Positions 39,530 through 51,620 of a DNA stretch of 64,000 bases are shown here, piece by piece. Source of the stretch: Botrytis cinerea B05.10 (lineage: Eukaryota > Ascomycota > Leotiomycetes > Helotiales > Sclerotiniaceae); assembly GCF_000143535.2 (NCBI RefSeq), contig NC_037319.1, forward strand, positions 1,736,001-1,800,000, written 5' to 3'. The position numbers were made by a program, and so were the translations under genes. Numbering within the stretch: the stretch's first letter is position 1; each line of letters opens with the position of its first letter. A model generated the notes under the pieces. The model worked only from the letters and a program-made list of their open reading frames with translations. It searched no databases and had not been told where the DNA came from.

Positions 39530-40045
39530 ATGGCCTCACCCGATTTTCGTCTCCCCATGGCCTACAGCTGGTTCTTCCTCATCATCGAACCCATCTCCAC
39601 CCTAGCCGGAGCCTACTACGCCTACTTCCAACCGCACAAATATCTGCTCCTCACACACGCCGCGTCATCCCCCTACCCCACCCCCAACGCCATCCCGCTC
39701 TCCAGCCACATCGCCCTCACACAACTCGCAAACCTGTATCTCCTCCTCGCGCTCAACGAAGCCCTCGTCCTCCGCTGCACCTCGGATCTGCGCGTCTGGA
39801 AAGTCTTCCTGTTTGGTCTGCTGGTGGCTGATTTCGGCCACCTGTATAGCGTCCGCGAATTGGGCTGGAGTATTTACTGGAACGTGCCGAGTTGGAATAA
39901 AATGGCGTGGGGAAATTTGGGATTTGTGTATGTGGCGGCCGGGATGCGGATTGCGTTTTTGAGGGGCTGCGGGTTGGGCACGGAGGAGGCGCAGAGGAAA
40001 GCTGTGAGGTCGCAAACTTTAGCGAAGGGGCTGAAGGGGGCTTGA
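39530..40045 (+). CDS. DUF7704 family integral membrane protein
   Basis: A single-exon gene of 171 residues. It opens MASPDFRLPMAYSWFFLIIE then PISTLAGAYYAYFQP, a motif I associate with the fungal DUF7704 family. Four hydrophobic segments are visible at about residues 10-30, 65-80, 95-112 and 122-145 (the last contains GNLGFVYVAAGMRIAFL). The C-terminal tail is basic (EEAQRKAVRSQTLAKGLKG) and likely cytosolic. The function of the family is unknown. The coding sequence is markedly more GC-rich than its surroundings. The start was chosen as the first ATG in good context (TCATCATGG) of the conserved frame; a longer upstream frame exists but is low-complexity leader. Confidence 0.8.
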   Translation: MASPDFRLPMAYSWFFLIIEPISTLAGAYYAYFQPHKYLLLTHAASSPYPTPNAIPLSSHIALTQLANLYLLLALNEALVLRCTSDLRVWKVFLFGLLVADFGHLYSVRELGWSIYWNVPSWNKMAWGNLGFVYVAAGMRIAFLRGCGLGTEEAQRKAVRSQTLAKGLKGA

Positions 40046-43000
40046 GGGGTTGTGGTTTCTCTGTCTGTAGATATATATACTCCTTCTACTCGTCAGATAT
40101 CTGGGTACTGGCAAAGTTGAAAAAGTGCCCAGCGTGAAATGATTGATACTTGTACCTGCCCAGGTAACTCTGCACCGCCCGCCTTCTGATTGTTATGTTG
40201 AGACAAAGTCAAGTGATTCCAAGGAGCTTCGTATTTTCTTCCTATATATTAATAAGTTTAAGATACATGTATGATTTTATCGTTGTCTCGGCTAGGTTTT
40301 TCATCAACGATTCGATTCATTATCGTTATTCCATCCTCTTTCTCTCTTCTACATTGCATGTTAGTAGCTTCTACTCTATATGCACTGCACCTTGGTATCG
40401 AACTCGAAGTAACCCTCATCAGAGATAATCTGTCACGATTAGGGACCTGGTAAAGTTGAAGTTCTTTTTTCGTTCACTCTCCAAACTGGCCATCTGTGTT
40501 ACTATAGTTAGCAATACCATATCTGGATAAATGCTGCACTCTTATAAGTATGAATATTCCCTATTTCTTCCTAGTCTCAAAAAGCAGGAATCCGGTTTAT
40601 GAATATAAATTCACATGCTGTACCAGAGAGGAGAGAGTGGCCGACCTGCTTCTTGACCAGTTCACGGATCGGTGGCGTAGTCATGTATAGGATGGCGTTT
40701 TGGAAAGACGCATGATGTTGGCGAAATTTGGGAATTTTGTACGAGAAAGTTTTGTTCGTGTGGAGATGGTTCAGGGGTGGAAATTTGAGAATGGAAAATC
40801 ACTGCGTCGATGTATTGCTTCTATGGTGTCAACTGGGAATGATGATATATCCTTGGATAGTACTAGAGGATATCAAATAGTATGGTATGGGTTATGGTCG
40901 AGTGGGATATCCCGTCTTCTGTCATCCTTTTCGATTTCTCGGGTTTTATCGTTTATCTCGCGCACTGTCATTGTGGATGAATACATTGAGATTACCTTCG
41001 AATCGGTATGATGTATTTACAAATGTGAATTATCTCTTGCTTACTTTGCTTTATCCATCGCCGGAGAAATCGTTCGCGCTGTTGCACCGGTGACTGAATC
41101 CTGGGCCGTCCTGATCGGGGTTCCTTTGACTCTTGATATCAAATGGTAAAGGAACTTGGAGGATTAAATAGTAGCACACGATTGATTTTTTCGAATTCAA
41201 ACGCTTCCTGTTGGATTTTTAAGCGAGCTGTCTATACTAGCTCAGCCTGCTATGATAGATTCTAGTGTATTTTCGTACTCGTCTCTTGGAGGAAGAGCGT
41301 TGTAAGATTTCGAATCTCGTATCCCTCGAATCGACAGACGGAACGGCTAGCGAGGTGTGGTAATCATTGTGAATGGAGAGTGCGATTGGGAGGTGAATAC
41401 CACGCATGTGAACTTATTACTATCTTACTCTCGAAATGTTGTAAAACCACGATCACGCCACCACAATCAGCCTAGACAGCTCGGGAGAATGAAGGGAATG
41501 CACCATGAGTTTGAATCCGGAGGAAAATAATCATGATAATTTTAACTAAGGTGATAATTGAGAAGTATAGAGGCGCTGCCGGTGTAGCTTATAGTGAAAA
41601 TAGAGTATTCATCTGATGAATGAGTACATTGGATGACAGTGAAAGGTCAAGCGATGAGCAATGCGAAACGGTATGAGATGAAGCAAGGTTGATAGTAGAC
41701 AAGTCTTGCTGCAAAAACTCTAGATCTGGTACCAAAACTCGCAAGTGGAGAAGGATTGTTCTTCACGCAAGTATAGACTTTGCTTGGTAGCACTGTAAAG
41801 GGACTTGAGACTTCAAGAATATGATATAAATAATCAAGTCGTGGAGACGTGTAAAATTTACTCCTGTCATACCGATTAACCATAGCCCGCCCCACGATCC
41901 TGTCCTGAAAAATATCAGTATCAAAACATGCAAAGGGGATACGCACATAATTCTCTAGATTCGGGTGAATATAAGTGGATAGCGCATATACATGGTCTCA
42001 GAATCGCATCGCAACCTATAAGATAGCCGCGAATTTGAAGTCGATGGGAAAGCTAAACTAGTCTTCGTTCAAGGCTGCTGCTGATCCTTTGACAGTTTGA
42101 CCTTTAATTGAGGTTCTCGCTACCGCTGTACCCAATTTGAAGAGCGGGATGGATATGGATACCTAGGTATGATGTATATCACAAGGTTCTTATGTTGGCT
42201 CCGAACTCCATTATCATGGATTCGTATTATCATTCATTGAATGATTGTTGTTACTAGATAGTTGATGAAAGGTAAGACGAGAGAATGAATTATGGGATGG
42301 GGAAATAGGATGGTGATGCTGGGCCGACCAGTAGTGTATCTGCTTCAATTTTTTACACGGTAGATAGTAGTAAAGATGAGCTCACCATTCACCATTCATT
42401 TTCACAACTTCTTGCACTTCTAAAGATAACGGGTATTTTCAATCTGTGGTATAGTTATCACCCGAGTATCATATCTCACAGACAAGCGTTAGAACAACTG
42501 GAATCGAAAAGAAAGATGAGTTGCATTAGAGGAGAAATAGTCTCTACGAATGCAGCGCCTAGCGAACTCTTCGTCGAAATGCTAGCAACTAAGCAATGAA
42601 GGCTGTCAAGTAGCGAAAGTTCTTATCCAGAAAGAAGCCTTAAGACTACAAATATCTGTGCAGTCCATGTTGAAGGAGTTTTCCTTTCTTATAATACTAC
42701 TATAGCTAAATACGAAATTGTAACTGAAAGTATGGGTATTAACAAGTAGTTTGATTGTGGAACATACTAAGGACTAGTGAATAGCTCGAATATAAAAGGT
42801 GTGATCTGTGGGTCTAGTCTAAGCTTTGCACTAAAGGTATACTGCATGGAGAATGACACATCATGTGTATAGATAGATCCCTTCTCGTAGATTCTTGCAT
42901 GGGGTAAGTAACGTCCCTTGATGCTGGATGAGTTCTCTTGGGGTGACTAACCCGTATTTGCGATGACATAAAATATATTGTCAAAACAATAATATGATAT

Positions 43001-43600
43001 TTAGCTTTAGATGTGAAAAGAAACATGACAATTTGATAGAAAAGACTAATTATAAGTCAACTTAAGAATCAAATTCTTCTAATCGAAATCATGTAGAGAA
43101 CACAATATATCGGGAATTTTTGCTATTGTTTTTAGTCTTGAGATGAGACGGAGAAACTTCGTGTAGTTGGAATAATTAGTATGAGAAAGTAATACTTCTG
43201 GAACGATATAGTACTGAGTGCTATTATGAGACATGTTTACACAAGATGTGTAATATGCATAGAGCCTGAAAGCCTATAGTAGAGGGCCGTTCGAGGGTAA
43301 GAGAGTGCGCTTTGTATACTCCTTCTTCCTCACTCTGTACCTCTTCGTTTATACAGTTTCCGACCATATAGCCTTTTATTGTATAATAGAAACTATGATC
43401 AATCAAAATCACTTGAATAAATGATCAATTTGCTTGAGTTTGAATCGTTTCATGCGACTTTTGGATTTATTTAAATTATCGGAAATTGTCGAATAGTTGT
43501 GGACTATTTGCGAAACCCTTTCAATACACCTTATATTGATTTTTACTAACATATTGTTTCACGCATGAGACCACCTTGATACCAGAACTTAAAATACACT
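40046..43600. other. Gene-poor DNA, left part
   Basis: No protein-coding gene or RNA gene that I can support. Frames on both strands are short and lack recognisable motifs. Base composition is AT-rich and codon structure is not evident. Confidence 0.5.
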
Positions 43601-46600
43601 GTTAAAACAATATCACTATATAAAGAAACCTATATATATACACAACAGTTCTTCAAAGATAGATTCTCGACACACTCTAGACATCACCACTAACTCTATC
43701 TTAGAAGATAATCAAGCCTACCATCAAAAAGTTGAAATCAACGACCCATTGCATTTACAATTCTTTACAAACTTCACCCCAAACAAAACTATCAACACAA
43801 TCACATGATCGGCTAATAAGGAGAACAAATCTCTTTCCTTTTGAAGTAACAACTCGAATAATGCATGGCATTACCTCACTAACAAAACCGTCAGAATAAT
43901 TAGTTGATCTAGGGCGCTTCAAGGCTTTACTACTAGACCAGTAATAATAATCTGAGTTGCTTAGTCGGCAAGGCTTAGCCACCAATCCAATCCCAGTCTT
44001 TTGGAAGTCTGTCTAATTTTTATAAGATTTCTTTCCCATAAACTATCAATCAACAACCTTTCTTCCTTCAACACCAAATTAAGGACAAATCAAAATAATT
44101 ATTTTCGTACAAATGAGTCACCTATCGAATCTTCTTTCATGATTTATCAAAACACGTTTACTAGTTTCAAGTCCTTTCCATTTCCTCGATTTGATGGAAA
44201 TTCAACTTTGAAGCTTAAGCTGACCCCTTCGATCTTCAAAAGCAGAAACACATCAATTCACGTAAGCCTTTTTACATTTCTCCCCTTGAGAGAGATACAT
44301 GATCCTCTCTTCCGATCTATATCTCTGTCTTGCTGTCTTCAACCCGTCAAGATATCTCTCTGAGTCTCTATTTTAGAACTGAAGCTAATTGCTTCACCCT
44401 TCTAACAGAACCAGACCACAAAAGTAAGTCTTCTATCATCTCATTTCATCAAGAGGGACGGGAGACCTGTCTTTCCAAACCTTGCCTTGCATTTGTACCT
44501 TTTCAATTCCTCCCAAAAGATTCGGGAGCGTCGCTGACACTTTCAATTTTTCTCCAGAAGGTATGGGTAACTCAGTTATTCTCACAAACTCATCAACATC
44601 AATGACAAAGGACAAGTTTAGCCAATCAGAAACGGACGACTCGAAAGAGCAAATACATTTTGGTTGGAGGTGATGCGGTTGCCGTTCCACCGCTGCTTTA
44701 TTCTTGCAACCTCGGGGTCTCAAGACTATTCTCAATTTATGGGCTCTGTACCTGACCAAAAAAAGATGACAATCTTGGTAGATACTTCACACATGGCCAG
44801 ACACAGAGCCAACCAAAATTCATCTAACCGAAGTCAGCTAATTATGATTTTCCTTGGCTCAGCATTCACTGATGATTCTTTTTAGAAATTAGGACGCGTC
44901 AACTAAAAGAATCAAGCTTCTACAGCCGATTTGTGCTGAAGTGTGCCAATCCTGAACGAAGATTCGGCGTAAACATTAGCGGAATTTGAACCAAACTATA
45001 GGACAAAAGTAGGTAATTGAAGATGAGGAGAGGGTGAATGAGAAAGAGATAGTGTGGTGTGTGTCCTATTACTGCTGTCACTTGCTAACTACTATTACTG
45101 AAGAACAGCAGATGATATGCCAATTATGCCAAGCTTTGGTATCAGATAGCAAACGCGAATGGCACTCAAAGTGGTCTCCTTACTTGACGGTGAATGTACA
45201 TGTGATTTCTTCTCTCTTTTCGAGAAATTGGGCGTGGATATATTCTAACAAAAAATAGTGTGTAGCCATTTTTGGCAGAATATTGCATCCGCATCCTCCA
45301 TGCTATCGCTAGTGAGCAGCAAATCTCTTTTTTGAGGAAAATGGCTACCTGGTCATCACCAGCAGTCGCAATGCACAAGAAATTGAAGATCACAAGATCT
45401 GGGCAGAGTATTATTCCCGAACCAAAAGCTCTTGTGGTCCGTACGATTTTCGGATATGATACAATGGCTTGTACTATCAAAACAGAGAAGGGGGGATGGG
45501 GCGGCTCTTGAACAAGCCAGGGAAGCATTTTACCGATGGAGCTCACTTTTTCTAGAGCGGATCTAGCAATTTGTTCTCAACAAATGGATGCTAATTCCTG
45601 TCCACAAAGCTAGACCTAGTCAGGCTTATCTGAAGGTCGCTTTACCTGTGTACGATGGTGTATACTAGAGTACCTACTGGATAGATGATAATCCAAAAAG
45701 TTACCCTCAGCCGCTTCGGCGTGTAACTTAAAGAGACTGATTTGACCATGTCTGATCTGAACACTGATGAGTTGTTTTACTACCTTAAAAAAGTAAGTCG
45801 CTCACACTCCTTGTTTACTTACATGCTAAACGCAATTCTAGCCATAGATATCCCGGGATTGATAGTCTCCCATGTAACGAAGCATAAACGATAACTGGTT
45901 TAATAAGACATTTGAAGTGTCACAGTATAGTTGCTTATACTCATACAAGCATGGATTAATAGACTCCCACTCTCTGAGATGACCATAATGGTCATGTATG
46001 ACTGGTGGGATTCCTTTGGTTGATGCACCGGCCATTGGTGCAATTCTCAGTCCGTTGTCAAAACTACACAGAGGATTTCAATGACTAAATGGCCGTGAGC
46101 CTGTGTTGGAATGTCATGGAGCTTCTCCTTCAAAGTATAATTGACTTTGTTCTGCAGTCTTGGTAGGCTCTGAACATTCAAACTGTTGGACCCCAAAATA
46201 TTTGCTAATGCTGTCACAGTTTGACAAATCCCTCGAGACTCTCCTTCGACCACTACAATAGCCCCTACATTGGCCTCGCGCCATCTTAAACCAAAATTAA
46301 AAGGTGCCTGTCGTCTTTCAATAGTCGGTTCTTGTTTGTCCAGCTTAAAACGAGCAGAGGAGAAATACCTCATCGTAATTCACTTAAAACCCACCGCGGC
46401 TGCTCAATGCAGTCAGAGAAGTTGGTCCACTCGGTCAATGTGGTTAGTAAATCTCCAAATTTATAGTTTTCTGAATGAGCCGGTTGGCTCACACTCCTTC
46501 GAACCGCCCCCTTAGTTTCTTGAACCCTCAATGACATCAAGATACCAACAGGTCACTGTTGCCTTCTTGGCTCGGATTTAGCTTCAACATTCTGAGCCCC

Positions 46601-49440
46601 CCAATTCCATTGCCTTCTTTGCTGATGCGTATTTGAAAAGAAGCGGGTGACAATTGTTACCGGTTGGAGGAAGAGAAAAACAGATGGCTGACCATATCGG
46701 AGGACTGTGTATGTGAGCAAAGCTCTCTAGAAAATACAGCCATGCAGAGTAGAGACCAATTCATGATATTTCCTATAGCCGCCTCCGGGCGTGCCTTTTG
46801 GATGGTGATGGTGATGATTAGAATTTTCAAGCGCATCATAATTTGGGGTGGAAATATGGTGACTGAAGATACTGTAAGTAATTCCACCATACAGAACTGA
46901 ATGTCGCATCAGTATTGATGAATCTTGCTGACAACTCTGAAGTGCGAGCATTCTCTATTTGAGATTTTGAGCTCCCATGCTTTTCCTCAATCCCTTGATG
47001 TTACTTTCACTCCTGTGCTCCAAGTCACCATTCCAGCCAAGACTTGGACCTCTTGTGGGTACCAGCATTGTTCAGATATTGGCGAAATTTACTATCAATG
47101 TCTCCAAAACCCGTGATTTTCAACTCAAAAGGCTTCTGGAAACCGAATCTGAGCCAAATACCAGATTTTCGACGGTCAAAAGTTCATCTGGGAGTCCCTC
47201 GCCCCACAAAACCAGACTCTAGCAAAAACTGTGGAATAATTGCCATCGAGGCTATAGCAGCTATACTACCAACGCTCCTAAGACTTCTATAAGTTGTTGG
47301 GTAGTATGCTCAACCCATCTAATAGCATTCGCCTTGTGGTAATAGGTTTCTCCAAGAGATGTGAACAATTCATTTTTCACGAGTCTTCAGATTGCCAACA
47401 TGAAGATTCTTCAACTGCTCAGCTGATTGTTGGTCGTTCTAAGTCAAAATAATGCAAAGCTTGCTGAACCAGGCGATGCACCTACCTCCACGCTCTCAAA
47501 AGGTCTTCCAGACCCATCCTGCTCCGCGCTGTCAACTGCAGGAACATCCCTTACTCATCGAAGTGACGGAAGCTAGACTGGAAGGAATTTTGATCAGTGG
47601 TCACAAGCCATAATGACTGCTGCAGAGTTCATTGAGGTCTCCTCATCTTCCACCAAAGCGACATCAAATTCGGTTCCATCACGCTATGAAGTTATAAATG
47701 AAATTCTTTCAAATGATATAACTTGTAATGGTAGGTCTCGATGGTTACTTGAGCTTAAGCTCTAGTATGCAGTGGGAATTGTAGGAAGACCAGAAACGAT
47801 CGGCGGATATTTAAGAGACGTAGAGAGCGCACCGGACTCGACGGAGACTCGGAGCTTTGCCACCAATTTGTCGAGTGCTAGAGCTCGAGACAAACCGGTT
47901 TCAGGGTGATAGGCTGTTAAGAAGAAAAGAGGATATTTCTGGGGCCCCTCTTTTATTCAGCATCAGATTTCTCTCCAAAGAAGGAGGGGGGGGGGAAGAA
48001 GCTGACTGTTTCAAACACAAACGTTGATGGGACAAGACTGCAGTTGAGGGGCGGGTAAATAGAAGTCTTCATGATCTTTGCTTATGCCTAGAATTATCTG
48101 ATGGAAAGATTAAACAAATATTGGTACCACCCTGATGATGTAGGTGTGTATATTGGAGACTTGATGTGTTACTCAAGTGGTATTATCAGTCTCGCATCAA
48201 AACAAACTATTCTTTCCTCTAGCCGCTTCGGCGTGCTCCCACCTCTTCTGATGCCGTGATTGTTGACTAAAGTTCTTCATTTCAATGTTTCGATATTGCA
48301 ATCATTCAGGCATGTGTTAGCGTTCTTCGAGGATTACCAAAACTGACCTGAGATAGTGTTGTTATGAATCTCAAGTAGGATGTCGACCCATTCTCTTTCG
48401 ATAAAACCGATGTGTCTCTTGACACAGTCACAAGTTTTGGCACTTGCTCGCGCGCTTTCTCAGCTAGGAACACTTCATTTTTCGTCCCGAGCAACTCGTC
48501 CGTGTAGATCTCTGGCTTTGATGTTTTCATGGTCTCTCGGCGCTGGTGCAATATTCTGAGCTCCATGATCTCCTGCCTAAAACGGTGCCAGCCTGTTGTC
48601 AATTACTCGCTTGCTCTCTTTGTAACTCCATTGCGGACTATTTTCAAAACTAGGACTCAGCAGCATCATTTTTTCATCCAAACAACACACTGTCAATGGA
48701 ATTGATTTCACAGCACAACTGCGGACAAAATTTCTCGAAAGTAAACAATGCTCAAATAGATGAGAATCCAATCTGTTTCTTCTCTTGGAACTTGCGCAGA
48801 CTGTTCTGAGATTCTAGCTCCCAGCATTGTTGAACAAGATCGTGTATTTACCACCGTGTTATGCTCTCGGCTGACCGGAAAGCCAATAACTTATTGTCCC
48901 AACGTCACTTCAAAGTACCACTCTGCCCGTTGAAACCATGGTAGGCCACTACCCTACCATCGGAAGTTGATAGGGCAGAGATTTGAATGAACCATCGCCA
49001 GCACAAAGCCATGCGATTATTTAAGTTATTGTAAATCACTAGGGAGCCATAAACTTGTGCTTTAGATGAAGCGATTGCCGCATTAAATGTTACTGCAGAG
49101 TAGCAAAGTAGGACATACCTAAAGCATCAGAAAATGGAAGATCTAAACAGAACATGCTCCATCAACAATAAATTGAAGCGCTAGTCGAGGCACAGCAAGA
49201 TATTCAGCCTGGTCGCTATATTTTGACCTCAAGCATCAAAGGCTATCCAAAGACTGTATCATGCTAATGACCGGTTTGGTATCTAGATCCAAGCATGCTA
49301 ACCGGACTCTTCATTCAACCTTAAGCCTACCCTCCCTTCCTTTCTCCACCACAACCCACCTCGATTTGAACAAAAAAAAAAAGATTGAACGAAGAACGCT
49401 GCAGAGGAGGTCATGCAAATGAAGGATGGTGCGGGATGTC
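43601..49440. other. Gene-poor DNA with short decayed-looking ORFs
   Basis: A promoter-like block lies at 43617-43760 (TATATAAAG, then a pyrimidine/CAAC-rich leader-like stretch), but the ATGs that follow open only tiny frames. Minus-strand open stretches at 44759-44436, 46373-46047 (GLRWREANVGAIVVVEGESR), 45546-45166 and 48771-48306 have plausible amino-acid composition yet match no family I know and are separated by stops. This may be an eroded gene or cluster, but the evidence is weak. Small GC hairpins occur at 45710, 46776 and 48221. A polyG run is at 47987-47994. Confidence 0.4.
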
Positions 49441-51122
49441 ATAAGACCTTGATGTTGTAGTGACTCGACCAAGTAATTTCATTCTTGATGATATGGTTGA
49501 AAGTGGTTGAACTTCTCCCATATGCCGGAGTGGAGAGTTTCGAGAAGTAAGGTGCGGGGAAATACGAACAGGTTAATATTGAAGCTTTTCTGTTCGTTGA
49601 TATTTTCAATCCAGTGATTGCCATGTTGATGGAAGAAAGCGTTGAAATGGGATTTGACCTATGATATCCACGACCTGAGTTCCACAAAATACCACTCGGA
49701 TGTGAACTTAAACTCTTAGTGAGTGGATGATGTGGGCCATAGAAAGATTCGTGCATTGTTCTTTTTACGTTCACGTCTGGTTCCATTGTCAACTACCCAC
49801 AAGAACAATCACACCAGTAGACTGTGGTTTTTCTTCCCAGCTAAGAAAAGCCTTGTGCAAGATGTTGAAAGTCATACAGCCCAGAAACCTCAACACCTAA
49901 TATTAGCTGGATTCTAGCCATCTCTCTCCAGTTACAGGCTGCAGTTAGACTTCATGGCTACACTGAACTCAATCATCTTCGACGATCCTCAGATGCTGCT
50001 CAGATTATTGGCGGCTCTCGGCTGAATAAGGAGGAGCGTGTTGAGTAATGTTTTGGCGTACCAAGAGACCATTATATGCCCGAATAGCTAGATTTTCTTC
50101 ATAAATACTGAAAAAAAACGATACCAAGATTGACCAGTGCATGAAATACTCTGCGAAGCTGTTACGTTATGTCATAAGCACACAATCTGGCTCCCGCATA
50201 GTTGATCTCAGAATTGTCAATGATGCTTCCAGCTTTAGTGATATTTCCCACTCACCAGATCTTCCTCATGCATCGCAATATCCCATTTGAAATTGACGTG
50301 AACTTCAATTACCCTCACATTTACGAGCCAATTAGAGTTTGAGATCTCTTATTCCCCAAATTTGAGAGAGGACTTAATGAAGCATAAAGAGAGGGAATGG
50401 ATAACTCTAGGTGCCCAAGTATCTGTCTCTGAGCTCAATGACTATCGATAAAGATTATGCTAGACCCTGTCGACGGCTGGTACTACTTCACCTTGTTGTC
50501 ACGCTTGATATTACATCTCGAAACCGGACGGACTTATTCGACTGGCATTGTCTATCTTCTTCTTGTTGTATTCTAAACTAGAGCTTTCCTTTCCAGTAGG
50601 ATAGATACGGACTTGGTATTGACAGTGGTGTTGAAATATTTGCTTCAGCTTTGATCTTGGAGTGGGATAAAATTGCGTTTCATGGGTGAATGGATTATAT
50701 AAGTCGTCGTAAGATTTCGTACGTCCTCTGCTTCTAACTTCAAAATATGATTTATTTTTCAAGCAAATATAGTGAAGTTCTCAAGTTGAGTATCATGGTT
50801 GTCAGTGGTAGATATCAAAAAGATCTCACTACCCCCCTCCTTTCGGCACAACATCGCTTAATTTTTCGACAAGAAACGTGAGAATCATGTATTATTACCT
50901 TGGTACTATTAGCGAATCATGACCCTAAATCATCTAAGTTGTATCTATTTGTTTTTCGATACAATCATATTTAACACATACTGTTTGCTCACCTATCGAC
51001 ATTCTAAACAGCTCTCACCTGCATCTCAGCACCCCGCCTGTTCTTGTGCAACAATCTCATTGGACAAGTCCCTCATCGCTCACGTGCACTGATCTGCAAT
51101 GATAATATTTTGTTGCATGTCT

Positions 51123-51173
51123 CCTAACCCTAATCCTATGTGCCTGTCTCAGATAATTCCTAACCCTAACCCG
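51123..51173. repeat. Interstitial telomere-like repeats (CCTAACCCTAA)
   Basis: CCTAACCCTAATCC at 51123-51136 and CCTAACCCTAACCC at 51159-51172 are each about two units of the fungal telomere repeat TTAGGG in its C-rich orientation, 22 bases apart. Confidence 0.7.
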
Positions 51174-51564
51174 AAGACGCATTGGGAGAGTGAGAACATA
51201 CTCCGAAGTATACGTCGGTATCTATCAATATCGACCGATCTATACGATGTACTCCCCTTCGATCATCGCCTTCAAACTTCCTCTTTCTATTCCATATTCA
51301 CATGATATACTTACTCTCCCTTGTTCATCTGCGCCCGTCATCTTCATACTCGATTCTTCACTGTTTCTGGAAGAGAAGGTCACATCGCATCACATCAAGG
51401 TTACAATACAGCCTTCACCTCACCTCAGAATCAATAATCAGTTTCTAGAAGTGTACACCACAACAGCCCACTACGACTGTATCTGAGGAATAGGTAGATC
51501 GCAAATTCGCGATCGAGATGATATTGTGTATCGATGTTTCTTATCTACGTGTTGTACAAATATT

Positions 51565-51620
51565 GATTGATTGACTGCTTGATTGATTGACTGCTTGATT
51601 GATTGACTGCTTGATTGATG
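51565..51620. repeat. 16-bp minisatellite, 3.5 copies
   Basis: GATTGATTGACTGCTT is repeated exactly at 51565-51580, 51581-51596 and 51597-51612, with a half unit after it. Confidence 0.95.

Noticed and set aside
43617..44340. Start of a gene after a TATA-like block
   Set aside because: The leader-like sequence looks real, but every following ATG opens only a few codons and no spliced frame gave a recognisable protein.
44400..49000. Remnants of a polyketide synthase or NRPS
   Set aside because: I compared the frames with common ketosynthase, acyltransferase, reductase and condensation motifs from memory and found no convincing match.
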